Assembly: GCA_905331475.1 (NCBI GenBank)
Contig: CAJNYU010000720.1
Coordinates: 1 to 64,000, forward strand
Direction of reading: 5' to 3'
Origin: Rotaria socialis
Lineage: Eukaryota > Rotifera > Eurotatoria > Philodinida > Philodinidae
DNA length: 64,000 nt
This document shows, in pieces, positions 12,309 through 24,452 of the stretch. The notes under the pieces were generated by a model, which saw only the letters and a program-made list of their open reading frames with translations, was not told the DNA's origin and ran no database searches. Every line of letters begins with the position of its first letter. Within the stretch, counting starts at the first letter, position 1. The translations under genes and the position numbers were made by a program.

Positions 12309-14114
12309 TTATCTATTCTGTTTAACAGATTCCTTCCATAATTCAAATAGTTGTTGATGTTGTCTTTTCAATGATCGATATTCTTGACTATCAATGGTTT
12401 GATAAATATGTTTTGGATTATTTGTTGTCGATGACAGTGATGTGTCAATATGACTACTATCCGTTGAATTTGATATATTTTCCGAATTATATATTATTTG
12501 ATGATGTGAACATGTTGGGTGTGAATGGTAAATTGGATAATGAATATGTTGTGAACATTGTTCATAAATCGGTTGTTCATTGATATTTTTATATTTATAT
12601 AATCGATAACATAAATAACAACATGTTAAAAGTAATATAAATGTTAATAAAGCACCAATACATGAACCAATTAATAATAAATATAAATGATTATCATTAA
12701 AATCATTTGTATTGATTTCAATTTCATTATTATTATTATCATTTAAAATGAGATCACTTTCTTGAAGTTTCATTTTATTTAATATTGGATTTTTCGTAAA
12801 TATATCTTGACAATATTTATCATTTGCATATTTATGTATTAATATTAAACATATATGATAATATTGATATAATTCTATATGATTTAAAATAACAGCATGT
12901 GTTTGATTTGAGGAAATTTTTCGTGACATTCGATATGGTTTATCGATTGTTATTTGTAAATAATCAATTGTTTGATAATCATCAATGATGGACCATTGTA
13001 TAGAAAAACCGTGTTGAGAGAAATATTTCATAAAAGTTATATTAAAAATACTGATTTGTGGCATGAAATTTGATTGGCATTTAAAATCCGATGATGAACA
13101 TGACCATGTCGTTGTATTCAATTTTTTCATTAGATTTCTTAACCATTTTAAATGGCAATCGCAATCGAATGGATTTAAATTAAGATTGAGATAATTTAAT
13201 TGTTGGAAAAAATGATTTTTTTCAAGAGTTTTCAATTGATTTGAACTTAAATCGAGTAATGTTAGAGATTTTGGAAATGAATTAAATTTAATTGTTGAAA
13301 AATAATTTGAACTAAGATTAAGATACAATAATTTATCATTTAATATTGCCCAATCAATAAATGTTAAATGGTTACAGCTTAAATCTAATGTTGTTAAATT
13401 TTTATTCGATATTGTTAGTGAATAAAATTCATTTAAATTATTTTTTGAAAGATTTAATGATATTAAATTTTTATTATTTTGCAATATTATTGATGATATG
13501 TGATTATTGGCAAGATTAAGTTGATAATAGGATGTTGAAAGAAATATTGTATTTGATAAAAAGTTATTTTCTAAATCTAAATACTTAATATGATTTATAT
13601 GTGGAGTTTGTTTTAATTGACATGAATTTAAATAAACTACTTCGAGATTTGTCATATTTAGAAAGCTTTTTTCTAAATCTATATTTGTTAAATTAAAACG
13701 ATTAAGTTTAAGTAAACGTAATTTTTTCAATGGATAACGTGTTAAAAATTCTAATGAATTTATTTGATTATTACCAGTTAAAATCAATTCTTCTAAATAG
13801 TTTCCTAATAAACGAAATAGATTGGCATCGATCAACGATAAACTATTTCCATATAAATTGATGCGTTTTATTGTTTTGATATTATCAAATGATGTTGATG
13901 ATAAATTTTTTATATTATTATTTATTAATATGAGTTCATCGTATGAATATGAACGCTTAAATTTTGGTATGTGATTAAGTGAATTCTCTTCACATTTTAT
14001 GTACGATTCACCATTTGTTAATATGCCACAATGACAACGAGATAAGTATTCATCAGTTAATGGACAAGATTGTAGTAGATGAATTGAGAAAAGAAAAATG
14101 AATAAGAATAACAT
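12309..14114 (-). CDS. Leucine-rich-repeat type I transmembrane protein
   Basis: Predicted 601-aa single-exon protein. It has a hydrophobic signal peptide (MLFLFIFLFSIHLLQ), an LRRNT-like cysteine segment (SCPLTDEYLSRCHCG), roughly ten leucine-rich repeats (words such as LTTLDLSCNHLTFID and LTLLDLSSNQLKTL), and an LRRCT cap (NPFDCDCHLKWLRNL with following cysteines). A spacer follows, then a transmembrane helix about 95-125 residues from the C-terminus (LLIGSCIGALLTFILLLTCC), and a His/Tyr/Ser-rich cytoplasmic tail. The frame is open slightly upstream, but the sequence just before ATG 14114 reads as a 3' splice site (TATTTCAG), so I start at 14114. The layout matches neuronal or cell-adhesion LRR receptors; no orthologue is recognised. 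Confidence 0.82.
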   Translation of the reverse strand: MLFLFIFLFSIHLLQSCPLTDEYLSRCHCGILTNGESYIKCEENSLNHIPKFKRSYSYDELILINNNIKNLSSTSFDNIKTIKRINLYGNSLSLIDANLFRLLGNYLEELILTGNNQINSLEFLTRYPLKKLRLLKLNRFNLTNIDLEKSFLNMTNLEVVYLNSCQLKQTPHINHIKYLDLENNFLSNTIFLSTSYYQLNLANNHISSIILQNNKNLISLNLSKNNLNEFYSLTISNKNLTTLDLSCNHLTFIDWAILNDKLLYLNLSSNYFSTIKFNSFPKSLTLLDLSSNQLKTLEKNHFFQQLNYLNLNLNPFDCDCHLKWLRNLMKKLNTTTWSCSSSDFKCQSNFMPQISIFNITFMKYFSQHGFSIQWSIIDDYQTIDYLQITIDKPYRMSRKISSNQTHAVILNHIELYQYYHICLILIHKYANDKYCQDIFTKNPILNKMKLQESDLILNDNNNNEIEINTNDFNDNHLYLLLIGSCIGALLTFILLLTCCYLCYRLYKYKNINEQPIYEQCSQHIHYPIYHSHPTCSHHQIIYNSENISNSTDSSHIDTSLSSTTNNPKHIYQTIDSQEYRSLKRQHQQLFELWKESVKQNR

Positions 14115-14147
14115 CTGAAATATTAAAAATAACAATCAACACTTTAC
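14115..14147 (-). other. Possible 33-nt 5'-UTR intron of the LRR gene
   Basis: Read on the minus strand, CAG|GTAAAG...TTTCAG|ATG directly precedes the start codon of the LRR gene. Donor and acceptor words are good, but 33 nt is shorter than the other introns here (46 nt and up), so a chance match is possible. Confidence 0.35.
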
Positions 14148-16908
14148 CTGGAATTTATCAAATGAATGCACACCGACAATAGGCAATCAATATTAGATGA
14201 AATTTTAGACGGTCTGCGTTATCTCTCTTGAGTTTCAACATGTGTTCAACAATTTTATATGCGCACATGAGACCGAGACTAGTTGATTATCTTTCTCCGC
14301 CAGTTGATCGATACTCTTATTCTTTACAAATAGCTAAGATGACAAGAATAACAGTCGAGCGAGATTTTTTCCGAACCATTTATGTAATACAAGAAAGAAA
14401 AACTGATAAGGAGCAGTCAAAAACAATCATGTGTGATGTAAGCGTGTAAATAGAAGGAGATAGGCCAAATATATAAACTCATCTTTATCGAATTCCAAAA
14501 GCATTCTTACTTTCTATACGATGATAATGTACAATTCGCACATATCTCATCACTGTAGGCAATACAACCTACTGAACCTTTTTCTTACCCACCCACTCTG
14601 TATAAGTAAGAAAAAAAAAACTAAATCGATTGTCACTTCAGTGCACGATGACGACCAAGAAGTTAAGTGGTTTAATAGAATTGAAATGACAGGAAGAAAA
14701 GTTATCGTCACTCATCAAAAAATCGCCTCTTTTCTTCATCTTCTGCATTTTTTTTCTTTTATGAGAACTGTATGCCAATAAGCGGCAACAGACCGGATGA
14801 CGGACATATACATATACATAATGTTTTGTGAATGAATAGTTCATCAGTAGACACGCGTGTCGCTTGTGTAATCGTACTTGACACTCCGCCCATTTCAACA
14901 ATATACAAAGAGCAAAAGAAAAAAGTCAAAATGTATGATGATGCAACAAATCGAACGCTCGTACATGAACCAAGAAGTTTAATCGAAACAACAGAAAAAA
15001 AAACTCGTTTGTATCTTTCCTATGATCATCATCTGCAATGAAATGAACGAGTAGCAAGAAAGAGAAATTACAATAATAATATTATGACTTACTGCGGATA
15101 GATTAGCTCGATGATCAACGATAGTTGACTATCGTTAATATCTCTAGAGAAAAGAGAAGCAGGTCAAATGAGTGCTCATTTCCATTCATTTAATTGAAAA
15201 ATATGATAATGTGAACATAAGGGGGGAAAAGGGAAGAGTTTTAAACGAATTGGGAGTTTGAACTATGCGTAGCTATATACATCCTCTTCTGAAAACGTCG
15301 ATCACAGGAAGAAAACGATTATCGACTTCCCGTGGCGGACAGAAGAGAAAAAGAAAAAAAAAGTCGACACCTGTTCGAATACGAGCAGTAAAAAGGTGCG
15401 AAGTGTCTGCTCTAATCTTCAAATAGCTCGCTGGCGTAATTCACTGTGATGATAAGTGATTTAGCTCCAATTCCAACATGGGACAGGTGAAGCCATTTCT
15501 CTCTCTCTCTCGTCATCTCTGTCTGTCTGCTTTTCTTTCCATTTCTTTCTCTCTCTCTCTCTCTCAATTTACCTTATCGATCTCATTTAAAAAGTCGAGT
15601 GTACATATCGAAAGATTCATCATCATGACAATATATATGCAAATATTCGAACCATGAAATGCTGTGTTATCGATAAGACGCGAGTGAAGAGCGAACAAAC
15701 ACATACATACTCATCATTACACTACTCAAGCATGCATACACTCGACAAAAGGTAACAATCTCACAATTGAATTAGACTCGATATTAATGAATATAGAAAA
15801 AGTATGGCTGATGGATTCATTAGAATTTGTTTTTTTTACAAGTGCATACTGACAAATGGCTGATTTATAAGAGTGAAAAAGAAAAGTCCAAATAAATTTA
15901 TCATGATAGCAGACAGAATCAACAAACAGGGCGTACATGCACAATTGTGTTTGATAAGGATATGAGCCTAAGAGTAAACAATCAACACCATGTAAGTGAC
16001 ATAAACAGATCGAAGAAAGAAACGAAGGTTCAATATTATGCTAGCGGCAACGGAAGGAAGGTTAAATGAGTTGAGTTAAACATAAATGTTGACAGTATAT
16101 TCATAGATTGTTTTGTCAACGATAAACATAATCGTCAACAAAACAGTTTTATTTCACACATTTCAAAGTTGAAATGTGATAAGAAATCATTGATTCATTA
16201 AAGATATTCGTCAAAAAATGGAAGGAGTGTCAACAAGCAGATTAAATGAAATTCTATGTAGATGTTCTATTTGAAAAATCAATGAAATCGAACTTCTTTC
16301 ATAAATAATATCAAACATCAAGTTCGAAGACAATTAATATATTAATTAACTCACGTTATATGTTTCATTGGTCTTCCTTGGGTTAGCCATTGATCCGAGC
16401 AAAATGTTAATGCCTTGAGGGTGACAAAATAATTGATAAGAACTCTTTCAACGCAGTTGATACTTGATTAGTTTCGACGGATGAGATGGAACGAGATTAA
16501 GATACATGCGCATTGCATGTAGCACAAAAAAAACGGAAAAGTCAATGTTTGTCGGATTCTTCACGATAATATCCAAATTGTCCTTCGATAAAAACAGAAT
16601 TTAACAGAATCCCGTAGCTCTTCTCTTGCACCATACTCAATTAGTAGCGAACGAATTCTTTATTCTAATGTAATTAGACGACATCGCTGTTTCCATTACT
16701 ATTATTTCTTCTTTTTGCTGCTCCGTCTTCTCTTCTCTTTCTCGTTCTCTATTCCAGTTCAGTTAATAAACCAAACGAAGAAGAAAATAGAAAGAAATAG
16801 ATGGGCGCTCTCTTTCTTCCCATAAGTTAGTCTCTTCGGGTATAAGAAAAACAATAACATCATACAAATACAAACCGAAAATTAACACTCTCACTAGATT
16901 ACTTATGT

Positions 16909-16944
<36 letters not shown>

Positions 16945-17770
16945 TATGTATATCAAAATTTCTGCAGAGATTTCAGACATGCTCACACATACAATTTCTG
17001 TTTGTCAACCGAAGGCCATGTCCAGCCATGATTGATCAAGCGATTTTGCCTGTACGTCACTACCATCATCCGTTTATAATCATTGAGAAAATGAAAGAGT
17101 GAAATTGTTTGTATGCTTGATTGAAGTTCAATGATTAAACTCAAACATACTATGCATATGATGAGTAATAATGGGCGTACGGTCGTATATGGCGTGCCGA
17201 GCCAATCTCTTTGATATGGAAATTGATGTGTTAGTGATATCGTATTTCCTTTTCTCTTCCAATTGTATAATGTTCTATCAATGATTCGAAACTTAGTGTA
17301 CACAAATACACAATCGATAATATTATTAAAAACAGTTAATCAACAATGATTCGTTTGTTTTGTTTTTGTTCTACTCTATTCGTGTTATCTTATTGTCGAA
17401 AGTTATCTGTCAGAAATGCATTCATACTCATCGTTCAATAATTACTAGTTATGCTAATCAAATGTGCACCTATTCATTGCATTAAGCAGAAAAATCAGCA
17501 TGCAATGATAGCTAGCTATGTATTGAGAATCTAAACAGTTCGATCATATCGATATACATACATATACATGTGTGCATATATCCGGCAAACAATAGATTCA
17601 TGTCAAACTAAAATATTGATTTGACAACATTGAACTAAAAATTCTCATACAAAAGACAGATTATATGCAGTTCGATCCCGCGTTTTTTTTCATTCAAAAG
17701 AAATTTGAATCTTGTTACTAGACACCTCAATAGTCAAGTACATTTACTTAACCAAAATCATGTTTTTACA
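14148..17770. other. Long non-coding stretch with CT microsatellites
   Basis: No gene is recognised in 3.6 kb. There are CT runs at about 15502-15513, 15548-15565 and 16911-16939, many short purine tracts, and no open frame with coding character. It may be the upstream region or a 5' intron of the unrecognised gene that follows; exons too short to identify by eye could be present. Confidence 0.4.
16911..16939. repeat. CT microsatellite
   Basis: A pure run of about fourteen CT units; shorter CT runs occur near 15502 and 15548. Confidence 0.9.
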
Positions 17771-19023
17771 ATGCACATCAGAAAAGAAAAGGATCAGACA
17801 GATTTGAAAATGAATTTTTTCTTGGAAGAATTTAGATTAAGGGAAAAAAAGAAACAAATTATCGGTATGTATGCTTATCTGGGGTCAAATTTCTTATATG
17901 TATAGGTCATTTTTTTTGCTCTCTTTCATATCTATTCATGTGCAATACATGTAATTCGTCTTTGTGTAATTTTTCTCATCGTTATTTTCATTCTTCGACT
18001 TCTTACAGTATGAAAAGAAAACACACACACATACATACATACAAGAATTCATTTTTGTCTTTATTTTCAAGGTGAATGGTTAACAGAAAACGACAATTTA
18101 TTGGATAGTTTATATATCTTACTTGAAATTCTTGTTAGTACGATGCCACAAATTGTATTAGCCGATTCGAAAATATCTATCAATGATAATGATATTATAT
18201 GGCGCATGGTTAATGGCAAGAATGGGACAAATGAACACTTTTGTAAACAACAGAGAAACGAAGGGGAAAGGGAAATGCAGAGAAATATGATAGAAAAATA
18301 CAAAAAAATGTCTTATTAATATTGTTAAATGCGTCAAACAAAGCAGCATTCTCTTCTTCGTCGCCTATTTTGAAATGTCAGTCATCTTTGACAGTTCATA
18401 AATGTTCTTCTACGATGACAATACCAGATGGAACAACGACAAGCAGTCCGATGCTCAATAAGAATAAGAATAGTACTAGAGAAAAATCACCATCTCGCTT
18501 GTCGTATCTAATACGACCAACAACGCCATGTATATTTGGAACAGAAAGTTACGATGATAAATTAGTAAATGAGGATGAATTCTTCCTAACTGCAGGTGGT
18601 ATTATTCATTCATGTCCGAATATCTATGAATTATTAATAAACGATGACTATGAAAATCGACAATGTCAATCGTGTGATCATTTTATGTTTATTCATGAAC
18701 AAACAACATCAATAGATACTCGTTTAAACACGTATGATACAGAATTCAATCGTTATTCCATTTTGCCACGTTTTCAACCGATATCATCCTCATTACTATC
18801 AACTGATTCGATCAATTCCGAAATAGAATTATATAAGGAAAGACATGCATTTGGTCTTTCTCGAAACTATCAGAATGCTGTATCAATAAACTCTTCATTG
18901 TTACCAAAAATATGGAAATCTGACAATTATCTTTTGTGCATACCTGCTCTTCATCGTGGATTTTCATTATCAACTTCAATTGATACGAATAAACGATCAC
19001 ATTCAAATAATATTCCTATTTGA
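17771..19023 (+). CDS. Unrecognised protein, three-exon model
   Basis: I do not recognise this gene. An open model joins 17771-17864 (ATG inside a frame open further upstream), 18072-18242 and 18347-19023, giving about 313 aa with consistent phases. The donors are GTATGT and GTAAAC; the acceptors are TTTTCAAG and AAGCAG, the last without a good pyrimidine tract. An alternative last acceptor is at about 18392. Exon 2 encodes an acidic, leucine-rich segment (LLDSLYILLEILVSTMPQIV). Exon 3 is Ser/Thr-rich with a small cysteine cluster (CQSCDHFMFIHEQ). There is no signal peptide or membrane helix. Codon use resembles the neighbours, and the last frame stays open for about 230 codons, which argues for a real gene. 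The first exon may be incomplete at its 5' end. Confidence 0.4.
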
Positions 19024-19239
19024 CAAATTTTTACCTCTATATTTTTTTGAATATGTTTCTTTCGTTTGCTCTGTGATAATTTACTTCAGAGAATTTTTCT
19101 AAATTGAAAGATAAGCATTACCAAATGTTATTTGTTGACCTTGGAACCAGTAAAGAGAGCTCAAGCAATAGAAAATGCCAATCTTAATAAATTTATTATA
19201 TATGATTTTTTTTTACTGTAATATGAATATTTCTAAAAT

Positions 19240-19423
19240 GCAAGGTGGAAACAGCGGACTTGAAGTAGAAAAGTACACCAAGAGAGGTCAAAGTAGATGC
19301 TTTCAGTTGCTAAAAATACTACTAAAAAAGTCTGAAATAAGAACAAGTAGCTGTACAACTTTGATCTAACTTCAAGTAATTGCAAGCAACTTCAAGTTCA
19401 AAAGTCCGCCGTTTCCCCCTTGC
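19240..19423. mobile_element. 184-bp MITE with TAAAAT target-site duplication
   Basis: Terminal inverted repeats GCAAGGTGGAAACAGCGGACT (left) and, in complement, GCAAGGGGGAAACGGCGGACT (right) differ at two positions, and the arms continue as partly paired CTTGAAGT words. The direct repeat TAAAAT flanks both ends (19234-19239 and 19424-19429), as expected of a 6-bp target-site duplication. There is no coding capacity, so it is a non-autonomous DNA element. The superfamily is not assigned. Confidence 0.75.
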
Positions 19424-19429
19424 TAAAAT

Positions 19430-21445
19430 AATACGTCATTACATGTGCGCGTGGGAGGAATGTGTAAACACGAATGAATCTTTTCCTCATCCAAATTTAC
19501 TCAAAAATCGATTTATAGTAAATCATATAAGAACGAACAGGAATTTTTTCCAATTAATTTTTTATTATAGAATAGATAACCGATGAAAGCTTATCGTTTT
19601 CTTAGTCGTTGATCACGAAACACGACTTATCCTACAGATTCAAGTTGGATATTTGTATATAACACGAATAAGAAGAATCATCAATCTTCATAAAATATCC
19701 AAAAGCAAAATAATTAATTACCGAACTGACATATGAATCAACTGGTATCGTTCTTAATTTAAAAATGACTCAGCTTTGAATCGATCACATCGAATTCTCT
19801 TAAATTTTCATTTCTACTAAGAATTCAATAGAGCGAATAGCTTAATTATATGGTTGCGATTGCAACAATGAGCTAGTTCGTTTTTCAGAAGTAAAAGCTA
19901 CAGTTGCACCATGATTATATATAGCTACATACACTACGACGAATATCTATAAGTTATACAAACAAACGCTTTCTTTACCTTATTCGCTTTCATTTTCCGT
20001 CTCTCTGTCATCTGCCTTCGACGTAGGTGGCAAATTTCGAAATATAATATCATCATAAAATTTGGTTATCGTTCAGAAAAAAATAAGAAGAAACGATTGC
20101 TAAGAAAAAGCAGAGAAATTAATCTCTTCAAAGTCAGGTATAAGTGCATATAGTCGTCTGTGAAACTACTTTTCAGTAATATTTCTGTAAGTATTTAACA
20201 TACAGTTCGATCTATGTGTATTTGTTTTTAATACTTTAACACACGCTCCGATCACTAGTGCCTTTAGTGATTATAGCACCCGTAGGACATGATGACATGT
20301 GTGATGGAAGATTGCGCGAGTGTCTTTCTAATGCATATATGCTACTTTTAAATTATACATTTTACCACCGATTTTAAACATCTAAGGTTATTTTTCGTGT
20401 GTCTCAATGATTTTTCTAGTCATTTTTAGTATTGAACTAGAAATCTCGAATTAGTTATGGCATATCGCTTGCACGAATTCCTAGGATACTTTTTATTTTT
20501 ACCTCTTACTCTCCTTCTTTTCTTGTATACTACTAATGTAACAATGAGCAAGATACGAAAACACATCAATCTTGAGAAAAGCATTATAGTCTGAAATGTT
20601 CTCGTACAACCATGAAGAACATTACATAAGATATTTAAGAACAAAAAGAAGAAGGTAGAATATAAACTGTGTTACTTAATTTTGCTTCCGTTTGCTAGTT
20701 ACGTGAATAGAAGAATATTGTTAGTCAATAAATATTCTTCGTACATTCGAAAGGGTGTTTCGTTAGCATGTGGCTAAATTTGAACTGAATATATTCTCAT
20801 AGCAATATGATGGCTAGATAATCCACATTTAGAAATAAACTACACGTGCAAACAGTTTTATTGTTTATAAGTATGCAGAAAAATTCAGAAACTCATTCGA
20901 TGTACTTAAGAAAATTTTGATACAGTCATACATTTGCAATTAAGAATAACTTATGATGAAAAGAATTCGAGAAGTGGATTGGATTGGATTGGATTGGAAG
21001 CTTATCTACTTAGTTATGAATACATATCGAAATTTCATGAATTCTAGCAAACGACTGATCTGAAACCAATCGAGCTTTAGAATCTTTAGGTAACTTTCAA
21101 GTAAATAAACAAGTGATTAAGATGAATAAATATGATCTGAGCATTTGTTTTTAAAGGTGACAAAATTATACAGGTAAACGACGATTTTCAAGGATACAAG
21201 TTAGGTGTTCTTCAGTGATGACCAATATCTACAATTTGCTATGGTTTCCATTATAGCTATCGAACTTCTCACACTATTTATACGTTTGAATCTCATGCTT
21301 TTATTGAATATTCGTTTACTATTCATTCATAGATTATTTCTTACATCTAATTATATATAATACAATGATAGCCAATGTAATACGAATAGTTTTCTCAATC
21401 AGAAAACTATGAAAACGTTTGTGATATTCATTTTGTAAAGTTTAA
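19430..21445. other. Non-coding stretch with GGATT pentamer run
   Basis: No gene is seen in 2 kb. The only structured item is a (GGATT)4 run at about 20976-20998. Short open frames on both strands lack start context and domains. Confidence 0.45.
20976..20998. repeat. GGATT pentamer tandem repeat
   Basis: Four consecutive GGATT units followed by GGA. Confidence 0.85.
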
Positions 21446-22990
21446 GCATTTTGTTGGATTTATTGAGTATGATATTAGATCAAATGGGCAGTGATCGTTC
21501 CGTGACAAGTTTAGGCACACATTGTCAACATGTTATGAACTATGTAGCTGAACATCAATATATTGCCAAACAAAGTTTACCAAGTGTTAGTTCATTAGTG
21601 ATTTGTGGCTTCCCACGTACCCGTACGACATTACTTTACAATTTACTTGTTTGTGATCAAAGTTGTCGTGCATCACTGTATATTGATACGGATATTGAAG
21701 TTGTTTCGCCGATAGCAAGATCCGACTTCATCGAGAAAAAATGCGGAAACATCGGATTTGCATCCGATTGTTATGTGTACTGCAAAAACCGAGTCGATTT
21801 ATATATGTTGTGAATAATACTTAGAAAAAATTTTTGTTTTGTCAAAAACCCGTTTCCCCCCCCCCCCCCGACTCAGGGATGGTCTGGTCAATAATGACAA
21901 CTTTTTCGATAACTCAGCCATTTCTTGACAGATGCCTCTCATCTTCGAACTCGACTGAGATCGTTCTGTGTACAAAATTTCATGACAATCGGATCAGCCT
22001 TTCAGGAGCTATCGTGTAAACGGACGGACGGACGCACTGACCGATTCTATAGTGTACTCACTTTTTTTTGAGTACACAAGAAAACGACGAATTGCTCTCC
22101 TGAGTTCCCCTCAGACAGAATCTGAACAATTATCGGATTTACTTATCCTAATAGCTGCAGCCCATGCATGTTTTCCAAAATAAGAAGATTATGGTATATT
22201 CTACGTCAAACTAGTTATTTTCCTATGTTCACTCTTATATCGCGTGATCAGGAGTTCAATTCAGATAGTTGGATCTGTCGTGAACTTAACAAAGATTATG
22301 CAGACGATTACAATGGCATATTCTTGCATATGTTGAATAGTGTTGATGCATCAACGTCGCCTTGGTTACTAAAATCCGCATTGCACACGTTTTCTTTGAA
22401 TAAGCTCCTGGAACATCATCCAAATGCATTGATTATCATGATTCATCGACCTCTTGGCACTGTTCTTCCTTCTCTGTGTAGTTTGTCATTATCAGCTACA
22501 GATTGGAATTTCGACAGCACGAATACAATTACTCGAGATAATGTAGGAAAACGTTGTTGTCAATTTATGGATATAGTAATTGAATGTATCCTGAAGTTTC
22601 GAAAAACATCCAATGGCGTTATTAAGCGGTTAAAAAACGTGTTCGATATTAACTATAACGATTTAATGAAAGATCCTATTGATCTGGTTCACAGAATATG
22701 CAATTATTTCGGTCTACTGTGGCCAGATGAAATGGAAATAGCTATGAATCATTTGGCTTCTTGAAAACCCTCAAGGAAAACAAGGTCGCCATAAATACTC
22801 ACTTCAAGAATATGACTTCAATCAAGAAGGTCCCGAAAAGCGTTATGCTGATGATACGAATTTGTTTCTCTCTTCAAACCGTTCGAGTAAGCAATCTGCT
22901 TATACGAGTGCACCCAATCATATCGATAATCGCATATCACATTACCTGATGTATTACTTTTTTCTTTCACTAAGCTCTTTCCATAGAGTT
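21446..22990 (+). pseudogene. Sulfotransferase-like pseudogene interrupted by a repeat
   Basis: The 5' part (to about 21740) encodes the PAPS-binding loop CGFPRTRTTLLYNLL typical of sulfotransferases. The 3' part (about 22095-22870) continues the fold: SPWLLKSALHTFSLNKLLEH, then NALIIMIHRP, matching the 3'-phosphate-binding segment, and FDINYNDLMKDPIDLV. Between them lies a 339-bp copy of a dispersed repeat. Beyond the insertion the frame is broken again: a stop at about 22183 just after the ACFPK segment, a frame change before LRQTSYFP, and another near 22757, after which NPQGKQGRHKYS is read in a new frame. An intact enzyme would move sulfate from PAPS to an acceptor; this copy looks dead. 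The N-terminus is not defined. Confidence 0.75.
21741..22079 (+). repeat. Dispersed repeat, shorter copy (339 bp)
   Basis: It shares both ends and most of its sequence with the copy at 39089-39604: start ATGYGGAAAC, middle GATAACTCAGCCATTTCTTGAC, near-terminal CGGACGGACGSAC, then CACTGACCGATTCTA, and a terminal hairpin GTGTACTCA...TGAGTACAC. Relative to the longer copy it lacks about 180 bp just after the TGTGTACTGCAAAA word. AGAAAA flanks both sides, a probable target-site duplication. A run of C interrupts it near 21857-21869. It is inserted in the sulfotransferase gene. Confidence 0.75.
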
Positions 22991-24452
22991 CTATTTCTGT
23001 AAAGTAGGTCTGGATGTGTTTCTTCGTGTGAATCACATCCCAACGATATTTGTTCTGCGTCAATCTTATCAAAATGAATCATTTCCATTCATCATACGCA
23101 TCTTTATAAGTATATAAATCTGAACAGAAACTCAAGAAACAGGCTGCGAAGTATAGGCTACATGATTCATTTCTAACGTTTAAGAAACGTGACTCTGTGT
23201 CAATATGACTCATGTTTCAAACAGGAAGGAGAAGAAAACAGTTCTGTTTTGCTTTTCACCATGTGAGATAAAAACAGTCTTGCACAACCTATGAATAGTC
23301 CTGATTCTTCAGTCAAACAAGAATATTTCACTTTTATGAAGATAGAAGTAGTAAGTCGATTTTTAAATTGTTTCTAGCTTTTCTTCTTGCTTGCTATGCA
23401 CTTCTCATACGGTTACGCGTTGAATATTTAGATAGATTCAAGATAAAATCTTTTATTTTGAATTAAAATATTAACTTTCTACTTGAAGTTGCCGCAAACT
23501 CTACTAAGTAATGCTCTTAGTTGCTTCATTACAACGGCATTACTCTCAGCAGACGTCAATAGACTATAGTGTCGCGATTTTTTGTACGAAGGGAATGAAA
23601 AATGACTTCGATTATGGTATACATAGAATATCTAATTGGTAGGATTTCTAGGTTATTATAGTTTCTTTTTTTATATACTTGCGAAATTTGAAACAAACTT
23701 TTAGTCAAACTATTTTCAATGCTGAAACCAACATTTAATAGAAAAGGATGAAATACAGTCTTCGAAATTAGTTATTTTTAGACGCAACTATGTTTTCAGA
23801 CGTGTAGTATGATGCGTTTATGTGCTAGATGGAATTATAGTAATTCGGAAACATAAAAGATACTCTGTTGAAAAATTTATTCATGATTAAAAAATATGAT
23901 AGAACACGACGATTTTATAATTTATAAATTTATTTAAAAGTATCCTGTTGATGATTCTGATTAAAGGGATGGCAACTGGATCCAGCTAACATAACAGATT
24001 GATCTCATCAACGGGATGAGTATTTACGTTAGTAAATTTATTGTGAGCTTGTCCAAGTGCCGCAAAATTTATCATAAATTCAGTATTGCACTAGAAATGA
24101 GTAAAAATAGTTTAGAGAAAAAAAAGTAGCTAACGCTAGCCACCATTACTCACTGACATATGGTTAGAAATTTTATAACGTAGTATATTCGTTGAGTTTT
24201 AAATTACTTTTTTTCCTATTGAAAGAGTCTAAAAAACTTATTGATAGCTAAGAATCCTTCCAGCTATAATTTATCTGAAGTTTAAAAAAAGTAAAATCCT
24301 TTAATATGTATAATTTTTTAGGCGATTACGAGTATAAGCGACAGAAATATGTAAGCAATGGTGAAATAGGATGCATAGCCTGATAAATAGAGTATAATCT
24401 TATATGTTCCTTCTAATTTTAGGATTAACCTAATATAGATTCCAATCATTTT
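22991..24452. other. Intergenic region before the ZZ-reductase gene
   Basis: Nothing recognisable in 1.46 kb. The sequence TTTTAG shortly before the next start codon (near 24422) could be an acceptor for an unseen 5' exon. Confidence 0.4.

Noticed and set aside
14228-14449. 73-codon plus-strand open frame upstream of the LRR gene
   Set aside because: No recognisable sequence or partner exons; it lies in the probable promoter region of the minus-strand LRR gene.
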